From Synechococcus sp. Cruz-7E5 (GTDB lineage Bacteria > Cyanobacteriota > Cyanobacteriia > PCC-6307 > Cyanobiaceae): a stretch of 64,000 nt of DNA. Shown here one piece after another: positions 8,425 to 16,282 of the stretch. The DNA lies in the NCBI RefSeq assembly GCF_024345995.1, contig NZ_JAGQCE010000010.1, forward strand, positions 44,058-108,057, read 5' to 3'. Position 1 is the first letter of the stretch. Every line of letters begins with the position of its first letter. Position numbers and translations under genes: made by a program. The notes beneath the pieces were generated by a model that worked only from the letters and a program-made list of their open reading frames with translations, was not told where the DNA came from and did not search any database.

Positions 8425-9662
8425 GTGCCTGCCCCCCTGGGCCACAGCACCCCAGCGGCAGGCCTGCCACCACCTTCTCCACCAGGGCCACCATCACCAG
8501 GGCCGCCCTGCTGCTCGAGCAGCTCGATGAACGCCGCTCGCTGCAGCGGATGCAGCATCGCCTGCGCCGCCGGTACGTAGGCCGCCTGATCCGTGCCGTT
8601 CAACGGCTGGATCGTGTCGTACTCGAACACCGGCAAGCCATCCACCAGCACCAGATCGGTCATGCCAGCTGTCCAGCCGCTGTAGGCCGAGAACGTCGTC
8701 CAGCCCGAAGCCGTGGGCACAAGCGGCAGATCAGCCAGCTGGACCTGCAACCAGGTCATCTGGAACCAGGGCCGGCCGATCAGGAACAACCTGGAGCCAT
8801 CCAGATCGATCGTGCGGAACTGCTGCAGCAACCTCTCTGGATAGGCCCAATCACTGCCGGTGGTGGTCCTGCCCATCCAGAAATCAGGCGGCAGCGGCCA
8901 CAGCCGCTCACTCACACTCACCACACCGGCCGCCGTGCGGATGTTGCTGCTCACCACCGCGCCGCGGGCCGCGTAACGCGCCAAGCCAAACGAACCAGAC
9001 AGCGACAGCGTGCTCGAGCTCAGTGCCTCGTAGTGCAGCTGAGTGTTCAGCAGGCAGCCGACCGGGGTTGTGCCCGGGAAAAGCACGCACCAGCCATCGG
9101 TGCCGGGCTGGCGGAACAGCAGGAAGGTCCACGGGCGGCCATTGGCCTCACCGTTCGGATCGAACGGCATCACCGTCGAATCCGCATGGAACAGCCACCA
9201 CTCCGCCCCAGGCGTCGTGTCCTGCGCCCAGAGCAGCACCCCAGGCGAGCAGGAGCTGGGAATCATCACGCTGCCGCCCCCGTTGCGGCAATCAACCGCC
9301 GGGTCCGTCGCGCTCACGTTCAGCAAGCTGCCGTAGCCACCGTTGCTGCCGTCATCGAGCCAGTTCTTGGCACGACCCACCAGCAGCGTCGGGGTTTGCC
9401 ACAGCTCCACCGGATGGACCCAATGGAGCACCCAGTCCTCCAGCGGCGTTGATAGCCGCAGCACCATCCCCCGCCTCACATCAGTGGCGTCGGTGTTCCG
9501 CTTGAGCACCGCCAGTTGGCACGATTCGTTCCCTGGTGTGGCATTCACCGTGGCGATGAACGCCAGGAGGCGAGAGAAGAACTGGGAGTACGCGGCGGAG
9601 CCGCCGCTGCTCTGCCAGTCCAGCGCAGACGAGGTCCGCACTCCCGCCAGCATCACCGTCAT
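8421..9662 (-). CDS. phage tail/appendage protein, paralogue 2 of 3
   Basis: The start is ATG 9662, overlapping the preceding stop by four bases; the longer frame to 9746 adds only arginine-rich shadow sequence. The product is about 413 residues. It shares RLLAFIATVNATPGN, DVRRGMVLRLSTPLEDW, LLWAQDTTPGAEWWLFHAD and PWTFLLFRQPG with its neighbours, which have nearly the same phrases at the same places. A beta-rich virion protein is likely; the exact role is unknown. Confidence 0.7.
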   Translation of the reverse strand: MTVMLAGVRTSSALDWQSSGGSAAYSQFFSRLLAFIATVNATPGNESCQLAVLKRNTDATDVRRGMVLRLSTPLEDWVLHWVHPVELWQTPTLLVGRAKNWLDDGSNGGYGSLLNVSATDPAVDCRNGGGSVMIPSSCSPGVLLWAQDTTPGAEWWLFHADSTVMPFDPNGEANGRPWTFLLFRQPGTDGWCVLFPGTTPVGCLLNTQLHYEALSSSTLSLSGSFGLARYAARGAVVSSNIRTAAGVVSVSERLWPLPPDFWMGRTTTGSDWAYPERLLQQFRTIDLDGSRLFLIGRPWFQMTWLQVQLADLPLVPTASGWTTFSAYSGWTAGMTDLVLVDGLPVFEYDTIQPLNGTDQAAYVPAAQAMLHPLQRAAFIELLEQQGGPGDGGPGGEGGGRPAAGVLWPRGAGT

Positions 9663-10570
9663 GGCGGCGGGATCAGCACAGCCAGATTGCCGCCGACCGT
9701 CACGCAGAACTGTCCCACCGGCAGCCCCTCGACCTGGGCCGTCCACAGCGGCGCCGAACGGGCGCGCGCCAGAAACTCAGACGGCAAGATCAGCGGCGCT
9801 TCCAGGCTCACCGGCCCGCTCTGGTGCGCGTAGGTCGTGGAGTTCACCAGCACAGGCCAACCAAAGTGATTGGTGAGCACCGGCTGCCACAACCACTGCG
9901 TTGTGAGGCGGATCAGTTGACGGAAGCCCGGTGCGATCGCTCGACCCGTCATCATCGTGCAGCCATTCTGCAGATAGCTCATCACCAGCCACTGGCCTTC
10001 TGTGATCTCGCGAGTGATCAGAAACAGCAGGTTATTCTGAAAGCCGCCAGAGCTGACCATCGACATTCCGAAATACTCCTGGCCAGCGATCTCACCTGAG
10101 AAGATGAAGTAATCCTCCAGGTGCGGCGGGTTTGGCCCTGCGGTTGGGCTGAGCTTATTGTTCAGCCCAGTGGTGTTGCTCGTGATTGATGCAATTGAGC
10201 CACCGCTATCAGTCGTGACGGTCGTATAAACCACCCCATGCACGCCCCGCGAGGTGTCCAGCGGGTCGTAATCCGCTGCGCGTCCGAACCACACATCAAA
10301 GCGGTTCTGGCGGTCCACCACCGGGCACAGCGGCCCGCCGGCCAACATCTGGGCCACCATCGGGCTGTACTTGTTCTCGAGCCGCAGCGTCCAGCCGCAC
10401 CAGGCTGAGTCTTGCGCTGGTTCCTTGAGCACTGTGATTGGCTGCAGCGGGTAGCGCGGGTTCACCAGATCGAGCCACGCCTGCAGCTGCGGCGCAGCGC
10501 GGCGGGCCAGATCCGGCCAGTCCAGGGTCGGCCCGGCCGGCGGCAGGTTGTAGAGGGTCGCCACCATCAA
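9659..10570 (-). CDS. phage tail/appendage protein, paralogue 1 of 3
   Basis: 303 residues, shorter than the two paralogues that follow. It opens with PTLDWPDLARRAAPQLQAWL and contains GWTLRLENKYSPMVAQ, FIFSGEIAGQEYFGMSM and FLARARSAPLWTAQVEGLPV. It overlaps both neighbours by four bases, so the run 10983 to 7156 is one transcription unit. Function is unknown; a tail or baseplate accessory role is inferred from context. Confidence 0.68.
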   Translation of the reverse strand: MMVATLYNLPPAGPTLDWPDLARRAAPQLQAWLDLVNPRYPLQPITVLKEPAQDSAWCGWTLRLENKYSPMVAQMLAGGPLCPVVDRQNRFDVWFGRAADYDPLDTSRGVHGVVYTTVTTDSGGSIASITSNTTGLNNKLSPTAGPNPPHLEDYFIFSGEIAGQEYFGMSMVSSGGFQNNLLFLITREITEGQWLVMSYLQNGCTMMTGRAIAPGFRQLIRLTTQWLWQPVLTNHFGWPVLVNSTTYAHQSGPVSLEAPLILPSEFLARARSAPLWTAQVEGLPVGQFCVTVGGNLAVLIPPP

Positions 10571-10983
10571 TCCACCAACACGACGGCATCAATCGCCAGC
10601 ACCGGCGTCACGAGGCCCGTCTGCTCCACACGCAGCCGCGCCAGCATTCGGTTCTGCGCTGGCACCTCCGCATTGGAATAGCTCGTGCCAGGCGCCAGCC
10701 GGAGCACTCCACCACCCAGCGTGGGGAAGCGCACGTCAGCGACCACCCCACTGCCCGGCTCCGGGTCTTGATTCACAGGCCGCAGGTTGTCGGCCTGATA
10801 GGCCGCCTCGGAGTTGTAGAGCGTGATCCAGCTAGCCACATTCGTCGTGATCGCCTGCACCAGTGCATCGGAGCCCAGCTCATCGAACGCCAGCATCACC
10901 ACCGCCGGTCCCACCGTCTGGCCAGAGACGATCTCCTGCAGCTCGCGCCGCGGTCGATCGATTCGCGCGACCCAGCTCGGCAT
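10567..10983 (-). CDS. phage structural hypothetical protein
   Basis: 138 residues beginning MPSWVARIDRPRRELQEIVS. It is predicted soluble, with alternating strands toward the C-terminus (VADVRFPTLGGGVLRLAPG, then RLRVEQTGLVTPVLAIDAVV). The gene overlaps the paralogue downstream by four bases and abuts the fibre gene. It could be a connector or chaperone of the fibre, but nothing in the sequence identifies a family. Confidence 0.65.
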   Translation of the reverse strand: MPSWVARIDRPRRELQEIVSGQTVGPAVVMLAFDELGSDALVQAITTNVASWITLYNSEAAYQADNLRPVNQDPEPGSGVVADVRFPTLGGGVLRLAPGTSYSNAEVPAQNRMLARLRVEQTGLVTPVLAIDAVVLVD

Positions 10984-12251
10984 CAGGGGATCACCGCCAC
11001 CTTGCGGATCGCCCGGGTCTGCTGCGCAAACGTCTTGCTGTTGCCTTCCCAGTTCCCGTAGAACCAGTCCTGCAGGATCACCTGTGTCGCTGAGTTCTGC
11101 GTCGAGGTATTCATCTGGCCGTCAAAGAACGCCTCGGCACCACCCAGCACAAACGGAGTAAACGCCGTCAGGCCAGGTACTGACAGCGTGTAGTTGGTGG
11201 TCGGAGGAACCGCGTGAGGATTGGTGCCATAGGCATCATTGTTCCCCTCATCGGAATTCGGCTTGAAGCTGCGATAGAGAATCTCCAGCTCATACAGCGC
11301 TGGCACATACCAATCGGTGTAGCCACCGATCGTGAGCGCCCGCGCCCATTGATTCGCCGGATGGGTTGCATCCTTGCTCGCCTCGCTGTTGGCGTAACCG
11401 TCGAACATGCTCGCGCTGCCGCTCGATGCGGTGTTCGAGGTCTTGGTTGCTTTCGAGCTCATGCCCGTGGACTTCGGAGCAATGATCAGCGCGTGGGTGG
11501 CCACACCATTCGCGCTCTGGGAAATCAAGCCGCCATAGATGCCGCCCTCAAAGGCAGCACCGATCGACGGCAGGCTGCCGATCGGGTATCCGCTTAGCAC
11601 CGTCAGTTTGTAGACGTTCCCCGTCGCCGTATCGAGGTACATATCCCCATCGATCTGGCCGGGGATGTCCGGCGGCGGGGCACCAGTGCCCACGAACCAG
11701 CCCGTGCCGCGGCTTCCCGCCGCGCCAGCAGGGCCGGCCGCACCGACCGGGCCCTGAATTCCCTGGGCCCCGGCTGGCCCAGTGGCACCAGCGGGTCCGA
11801 TGGCCCCGGCGGGGCCCGTGACTCCGGCAGCTCCAGCTGGGCCAGTTGGGCCAGCAGGGCCGCTGATCGAGCCCGCATCCACCCAGGTGGTTGTCTCGGT
11901 GTCCCAGACGAACAGCACATTGGTGCGATCAGGCGGCACCGTCGCGACGACGTAGGCATCACCATCGAGCTGGCCACTGCTCGGCAGGTTCGCCTGCAGC
12001 GCCACATTGCCCTTGAGGTTGATGCCGGTGCCCGCTGCACCCTGCGGGCCGGTCGGACCGGCGGGACCGACAGGGCCAGCACTTCCGGCTGGACCGGCTG
12101 GGCCGGTCCCCCCGGGATCACCAGCCGGTCCAGCATTTCCCTGGGGGCCGGCGGGTCCTTGAGCGCCACCAGGTCCAGAGGGTCCGACTGGTCCGATTGG
12201 TCCAGGGCTGCCCTGAGGGCCAAGCAGAGAGCCGGTGTTATTCCAGGGCAT
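10983..12251 (-). CDS. collagen-like phage tail fibre with C-terminal Lcl/DUF1566-like domain
   Basis: 422 residues. Two blocks of Gly-X-Y triplets (about residues 10-75 and 130-185: GPQG, GPAG, GATG) would fold as a collagen triple helix. Between them is a small beta domain (LDGDAYVVATVPPDRTNVLF), and after the second block comes IDGDMYLDTATGNVYKL. The C-terminal ~150 residues contain IGGYTDWYVPALYELEILYR and AIRKVAVIP, typical of Lcl_C/DUF1566 adhesive tips. This is a host-recognition fibre. It is the first gene of the terminal operon and carries the TGGCAATAG motif about 30 bp upstream. Confidence 0.85.
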   Translation of the reverse strand: MPWNNTGSLLGPQGSPGPIGPVGPSGPGGAQGPAGPQGNAGPAGDPGGTGPAGPAGSAGPVGPAGPTGPQGAAGTGINLKGNVALQANLPSSGQLDGDAYVVATVPPDRTNVLFVWDTETTTWVDAGSISGPAGPTGPAGAAGVTGPAGAIGPAGATGPAGAQGIQGPVGAAGPAGAAGSRGTGWFVGTGAPPPDIPGQIDGDMYLDTATGNVYKLTVLSGYPIGSLPSIGAAFEGGIYGGLISQSANGVATHALIIAPKSTGMSSKATKTSNTASSGSASMFDGYANSEASKDATHPANQWARALTIGGYTDWYVPALYELEILYRSFKPNSDEGNNDAYGTNPHAVPPTTNYTLSVPGLTAFTPFVLGGAEAFFDGQMNTSTQNSATQVILQDWFYGNWEGNSKTFAQQTRAIRKVAVIP

Positions 12252-12279
12252 CGAGGGCGAGGTCCCGCGTCACTTCACC

Positions 12280-12291
12280 ATCTATTGCCAT
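12280..12291 (-). promoter_or_regulatory. recurrent TGGCAATAG motif upstream of the fibre gene
   Basis: On the minus strand this reads ATGGCAATAGAT, about 30 bp before the start at 12251. Near-identical sequence precedes the genes starting at 17304 and 20263, with a weaker copy before 25928. A late-promoter or activator-binding role is inferred. Confidence 0.45.
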
Positions 12292-12565
12292 CACATCCAG
12301 CTACCCGAATCTCTCTCTGCTGATCAGAAGAGTTGATAGCTCGTTCTTTCCATCAACCGGAAGGCACGATCACTCATAGGGTCTGGGCCACTGAGGGAAC
12401 ACATGAAAACTTGCCAAGCACCTGCGTAGATCGAGCAGGACATCCACACCATCCAGCATCTGATGTGCAATCAAGGCGTAGAAACGACCAAGATCAATAC
12501 CTGTTCTCGATCGTGGACCGCTTGGGGTCAGCGGCCCAGCAGACATTGTGTAGCTCCATGATCAA

Positions 12566-12589
12566 GTGGTTCTCGGGTCCGAGAACCAC
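12566..12589. repeat. perfect 24-bp inverted repeat
   Basis: GTGGTTCTCGG-GT-CCGAGAACCAC has 11-bp arms and a 2-bp centre. It has no T-tract. It could be an operator for a dimeric regulator or a recombination remnant. Nothing nearby decides between these. Confidence 0.6.
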
Positions 12590-12812
12590 GGCCAAGCTTG
12601 TAGAGGTAAATCTGAAAGCTTTTGATGCGACTAGGCTCTTGCCATGCGCCCAATGCCCTTGAGCCGTGGTTCGAGGAAAGAGGTGGACATTCAGCGGTGG
12701 TTCACGGAAACCATCCAATAACAAGTTGGGCAGACCAGAAAGAAAGATTATGCCCGGCAGCGTCCATAGAAGACTTGCCAAGCTAAGCTAACAATAACTG
12801 CCCATCTAAGAA

Positions 12813-13217
12813 ATGCAGGATTTAGTAACTCAGGCCTTCTCGGCGTTGCAACATTCACCGCCAGCAGTTACTGGACTCTTGTCAGGGATTCTCGGTGCTT
12901 TTGTTGCAGACTGGTCGAAGTGGGGCTTTGAAAGCCGCCGAGATCGCCGAGAAGCCAGGAGGAGACTCATAGAACAAGCGAGAAGTGTTTTGGCTGAACC
13001 ACCCCCTAAGAAAGACTTCAGGGAGACGTCACTATATTTTCAACTTTCGCCTCATCTTCTTGCTACAACAAGAGCAAAGATGACCAACACTCTATTGCCC
13101 GACGGCACGGAGGCTATTGAAATTGTGCTATGCGGCAGCAGTGCGGTTGCGAATCCATACGCTGATGCGATACTGAGAGATCTTGTGACTTTGGAAAGAA
13201 AATGGGGGCTGATCTAG
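12813..13217 (+). CDS. hypothetical protein with one N-terminal membrane segment
   Basis: 134 residues. An apolar stretch (PAVTGLLSGILGAFVADW, about residues 17-34) is followed by a strongly basic region (ESRRDRREARRRLIEQAR) and a soluble C-terminus. Base composition is AT-richer than the phage genes around it. An attC-like hairpin (13259-13356) sits 40 bp after the stop and a GTTGGGC box lies upstream. The gene therefore has the layout of an integron cassette. Function is unknown. Confidence 0.6.
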   Translation: MQDLVTQAFSALQHSPPAVTGLLSGILGAFVADWSKWGFESRRDRREARRRLIEQARSVLAEPPPKKDFRETSLYFQLSPHLLATTRAKMTNTLLPDGTEAIEIVLCGSSAVANPYADAILRDLVTLERKWGLI

Positions 13218-13258
13218 TCTTTGAATAGCTTCATGCAGCCTTCCTGTGCTGAACGACA

Positions 13259-13356
13259 GCCCAACAACCCACTCCAGCCGGCGGGATATCATTACTCCTG
13301 TATTCAAGAAAGAAGATCAGCCCATTACTCCCTCCCGCGGCTGAGTGGGAGCGCTG
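13259..13356 (+). other. attC-like hairpin (decayed)
   Basis: It begins with GCCCAAC, an R''-type box. The arms CCCACTCCAGCCGGCGGG (13268-13285) and CCCGCGGCTGAGTGGG (13334-13349) pair with exactly one extra C and one extra G on the left arm, the extrahelical-base pattern that defines attC sites. The expected R' after the right arm is degenerate (CGCTGTA). CATTACTCC occurs twice in the loop. A GTTGGGC at 12725, complementary to GCCCAAC, could be the R' at the other end of the cassette. Confidence 0.5.
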
Positions 13357-13598
13357 TAATGATTTATGAATCTATGCATATCGAGCGCGCCAATAACAGC
13401 AAGATTACTAAAGCGTCTGCCCAGCGCCTATGTGGCATGAGGGTTTCAGATCATGGCTGCCTCTTATCACCAGATAGTTCATGGAGTGGATAGGTTAGTG
13501 GCGAGCAACTCTCACAACCATCCTATTGCATGTGGGCATCCGCTTGATGTCAGATAGATGAAGATTGATCAAACACTAACAACCCAAGGAGATTCGAG

Positions 13599-15482
13599 AT
13601 GCCACAACCCTTCCCAAACTCTGACGAGAATCTCGTCACCACTGCTCATCCCTTCATCGGCAATTTCCACAAGACGCTGCCGCATGACGATTATGGCGAA
13701 GTCATTCCCGAGGCGTATCGCAAGTTCGAACGTACCTGCCTCGCGATCGAGGCGGGAATGCCGATCAACTTTGAGGAGGTTCCCGAGGGACAGTTGGTAC
13801 TCACGGCGCAATCATCATTTAATTCGCAGGCGGCAGCGGCACTCACCGGCACCGTGGCACGCTTCACCAGCCCGCTGGCCGGCGCCGCGACGGAGGCACA
13901 CGGCCCTGATCCAAAGGCGATGGAGATGCTGCCCGCACCGGGCTGCCTTTCCATCAGCACGGCCGCCGAAATGTCGGAGGTTTATTGGATGGCACTCCTG
14001 CGCGATGCCCCACTGCTCGCTTTCCAGGTCAACCGAACGCCGCCAGCTGCGGGCTGTGCAGACATTTCCGCGCACGACGTTGAACTAGGTTTCAATGTCA
14101 CCAATCGAGTCGAGGATGCGCGCAAGTGGGTCAACATTCTGTTCGATTGCGCTGTAAGGCGCGACACCGACCCCGGCAAGCTGCGCGCACCGCTAGATGT
14201 TGACGCTGGCTCAGGCGGTGCTGACATTCGGCTTCAGACGCTGTTCCGCAGCGGATTGGTGGATGAAGAATTCGGTCCTTTGGTGAGCCAGTTCTTCATT
14301 CGCCCGATTGGCTACGGCACGCAGACGATCGATCAAAAGCAGTTCCCCTATATCGCAAAGCGCGATTTTCTCATCACGCATGGTGACTGGCTTCTGGCTC
14401 AGAATACCGGCAAAGATGTCTACGGTCGCGACTACGCAAATTGCAATAACTATTCTGATCAGTTAAATCGTGGCGCTTCTTATTACCCGGTTGATGGGAG
14501 TGGTCAGCCGGTCAAGCGCTACATCTCGACCATGCGCGATCTCGCTCGCTTCGTGAACCGCGATGCGTTGCATCAGGCCTACTTCAACGCCGCGCTCTTT
14601 CTCGACGGAATCCGCGCGCCGCTTGACGCGGGCAACCCATACCGTGGAAACCGTTTCAGCCGCGAAGATCCTTTCGCCTCGCTCGGCGGCCCGGATTTGC
14701 TCACGCTGGTGTCTGAGGTCGCCAGCCGTTCGCTCAAGGTCGTCTGGAGGCAAAAATGGCTGGTACACAGGCGTGCGCGGCCCGAGGTCTACGGCGGTCT
14801 TGTGCAAATGCAGCGCAAGGGTTACAACGGCGTCCCACGCCATTATGGGCTGCCGACGACAGCTGCAGCTTGCCCGAATTTCGACGACGCCATCGACGCA
14901 ACGCTTGCCGCTGTCGGCATGCACAACCAAGCGATGAACGGAGGTACGGAGACCTTCTTCCTGCCGATGGCGTTCTCCGCAGGCTCTCCAGCTCACCCCG
15001 CCTATGGCGCTGGGCATGCCACAGTCGCGGGTGCGTGCGTTACCACGCTGAAGGCCTGGTTCGATGAGGATGCGAAACTTGCCGATGTTTTTGCCGCTGC
15101 GAATGCAGCCGCCTCCGTTAGCATGACCGCGCCCAAGGATCCTCCTGGTGGCGAACTGAAACTGCTCCAGCCTGGCTATCGCAGAGTCGGTTCAGATCTC
15201 GATGCCTTCTGCGAACCCATGGAGTACTCAGGTGGCGATGCCAGCCGAATGACTATCGGAGGCGAGCTCAACAAGATCGCCAGCAACGTGGCGATGGGTC
15301 GTTCGATGGGCGGTGTGCACTGGCGCTCTGACAACACGCGCAGCCTGCGGTTGGGGGAGGCGATTGCTATCGAAATCCTGCGTAAGCGCACACTCGAATA
15401 TGCAGAGCGTCCTGTCTCATTCACCTTCCGTGCGTTCGATGGGCACATCGTGCGTATCGCCAATGGTCAAGTCCAGACGTAA
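13599..15482 (+). CDS. vanadium-dependent bromoperoxidase (haloperoxidase)
   Basis: 627 residues, the length of algal and cyanobacterial V-BPOs. All vanadate-pocket residues are visible: K386 and R394 in KWLVHRRARPEVYGG, H473 in HPAYGAGHAT, and R568 and H574 in GRSMGGVHWRSDN. The K-R spacing of 8 and R-H spacing of 6 match the Corallina-type enzymes. It would oxidise bromide or iodide with H2O2, halogenating organics and consuming peroxide. No signal peptide is evident. AAGGAGA lies 5-6 nt before the ATG at 13599. It has its own terminator-like hairpin, is AT-richer than its neighbours and opposes the phage operon, so it is an acquired cargo gene. Confidence 0.92.
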   Translation: MPQPFPNSDENLVTTAHPFIGNFHKTLPHDDYGEVIPEAYRKFERTCLAIEAGMPINFEEVPEGQLVLTAQSSFNSQAAAALTGTVARFTSPLAGAATEAHGPDPKAMEMLPAPGCLSISTAAEMSEVYWMALLRDAPLLAFQVNRTPPAAGCADISAHDVELGFNVTNRVEDARKWVNILFDCAVRRDTDPGKLRAPLDVDAGSGGADIRLQTLFRSGLVDEEFGPLVSQFFIRPIGYGTQTIDQKQFPYIAKRDFLITHGDWLLAQNTGKDVYGRDYANCNNYSDQLNRGASYYPVDGSGQPVKRYISTMRDLARFVNRDALHQAYFNAALFLDGIRAPLDAGNPYRGNRFSREDPFASLGGPDLLTLVSEVASRSLKVVWRQKWLVHRRARPEVYGGLVQMQRKGYNGVPRHYGLPTTAAACPNFDDAIDATLAAVGMHNQAMNGGTETFFLPMAFSAGSPAHPAYGAGHATVAGACVTTLKAWFDEDAKLADVFAAANAAASVSMTAPKDPPGGELKLLQPGYRRVGSDLDAFCEPMEYSGGDASRMTIGGELNKIASNVAMGRSMGGVHWRSDNTRSLRLGEAIAIEILRKRTLEYAERPVSFTFRAFDGHIVRIANGQVQT

Positions 15483-15502
15483 CTCAACATTCGCCCAGCA
15501 AC

Positions 15503-15542
15503 CGGTTGCAGCGGCGGCGGAATGCCGTCCGCTGCAACCGGA
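15503..15542 (+). terminator. strong hairpin after the bromoperoxidase gene
   Basis: CCGGTTGCAGCGG pairs perfectly with CCGCTGCAACCGG (13 bp) around a short loop, 20 bp after the stop codon. There is no T-run. The preceding GCCCAGC and following GTTCCAG vaguely resemble attC boxes, but the arms lack extrahelical bases, so a terminator is the simpler reading. Confidence 0.6.
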
Positions 15543-15553
15543 ACGTTCCAGCA

Positions 15554-15895
15554 TCAGTAAACATCATCAGAAGTGAACGCCACAACCCGCACAGTGCAAG
15601 CCTGAACGATCTGCTCCCAGTGATGCGTGGTGATCCCCAGCCGAGCCGGCACCTCATGAGCTGAGATTCCATGCAGCAGCAGTTTCTGGCCCCGCGCATG
15701 AAGCTCCCGCCAAGACGGCGGCAGCTTGAGCAGGAAGCCGTGGTCCCTCAGGAAGTGGCTGATCTCCCCATTGGCGTAGGAGCGCATAGTCACGAAGGCT
15801 GGAGCCAATGTCTGGGCGGAATCGACGGGGCCGGCCTTGATCAGGGCGAGGGTGGCGTGCTGGAGGCGATCATGCGGGTCGACCAGGGCTGCAAG
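15554..15895 (-). pseudogene. 5'-truncated phage-side gene fragment
   Basis: The frame is open from just after TGA 15896-15898 to 15554 without an early ATG. It encodes LQHATLALIKAGPVDSAQTL, then MRSYANGEISHFLRDHGFLL and a helix-turn-helix-like stretch (AHEVPARLGITTHHWEQIV). The composition is protein-like rather than shadow-like. The missing 5' end lies near the 34-bp palindrome, and the gene sits between the acquired bromoperoxidase and the phage operon. I read it as a gene cut during that insertion. TTG 15808 is a possible start if it is still used. Confidence 0.4.
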
Positions 15896-15932
15896 TCAGC
15901 CGAGACGGCATCGCGGGAGGCCAAATGCATTT

Positions 15933-15966
15933 CCTGCAACAAGTGGCGGCCGCCACTTGTTGCAGG
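15933..15966. repeat. perfect 34-bp palindrome
   Basis: CCTGCAACAAGTGGCGG meets its exact reverse complement with no spacer, centred on GCGGCCGC. Perfect palindromes without a loop are unstable in replication unless selected or recent. It lies at the junction between the truncated fragment and the intact phage operon. Confidence 0.85.
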
Positions 15967-16027
15967 CGCGTTTGCGCTGACGGGAGGCCGGGCCACGGGG
16001 TGATGGGCTGCTGGGGGCTATTGAGGC

Positions 16028-16279
16028 TCAGGTCAGCACCCAGGCGCTGCCGCTCCAGCGCCGGGCGGGTTTCACGATCCAGGCGCCACCGATGCGAACG
16101 CGTACCGGCTTGAGCGCCCAGGCACCGGCGATCCACACGGAAAGCAGGCCGCCACCCCCCGGTGGCTCAGCCTCGATCCCGAAGAACTCATCAGTGACGA
16201 TCTCCCCGGCCGGCCCCCGGTCCCAGCGATCGGAACCACCCGTGAAGGGCAGGCGAGGATCGCGGACGTCACGGGTCAC
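16028..16279 (-). CDS. small phage structural hypothetical protein
   Basis: 83 residues from GTG 16279. The C-terminal half repeats a short beta unit (VWIAGAWALKPVRVRIGGAW, then IVKPARRWSGSAWVLT) common in small phage tail or head-decoration proteins. It follows the 270-residue gene by 3 nt in the same operon. No family is identified. Confidence 0.55.
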   Translation of the reverse strand: MTRDVRDPRLPFTGGSDRWDRGPAGEIVTDEFFGIEAEPPGGGGLLSVWIAGAWALKPVRVRIGGAWIVKPARRWSGSAWVLT

Positions 16280-16282
16280 AGC

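Larger units (their letters stand above)
12252..12812. other. intergenic stretch without a convincing gene
   Basis: About 560 bp. It holds the upstream motif of the fibre gene (12280-12291), a perfect 24-bp palindrome (12566-12589), a GCCCAAT heptamer near 12650 and GTTGGGC at 12725-12731. The last two have the form of integron R''/R' boxes. The small frames crossing it have no credible start signal or domain. Confidence 0.5.

Noticed and set aside
12494..12781. 95-codon minus-strand frame with an apolar start
   Set aside because: It crosses the 24-bp palindrome, has no ribosome-binding site and does not read like a conserved protein.
15503..15542. Possible attC after the bromoperoxidase gene
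   Set aside because: The flanking heptamers are poor R box matches and the arms lack extrahelical bases, so a terminator explains it better.
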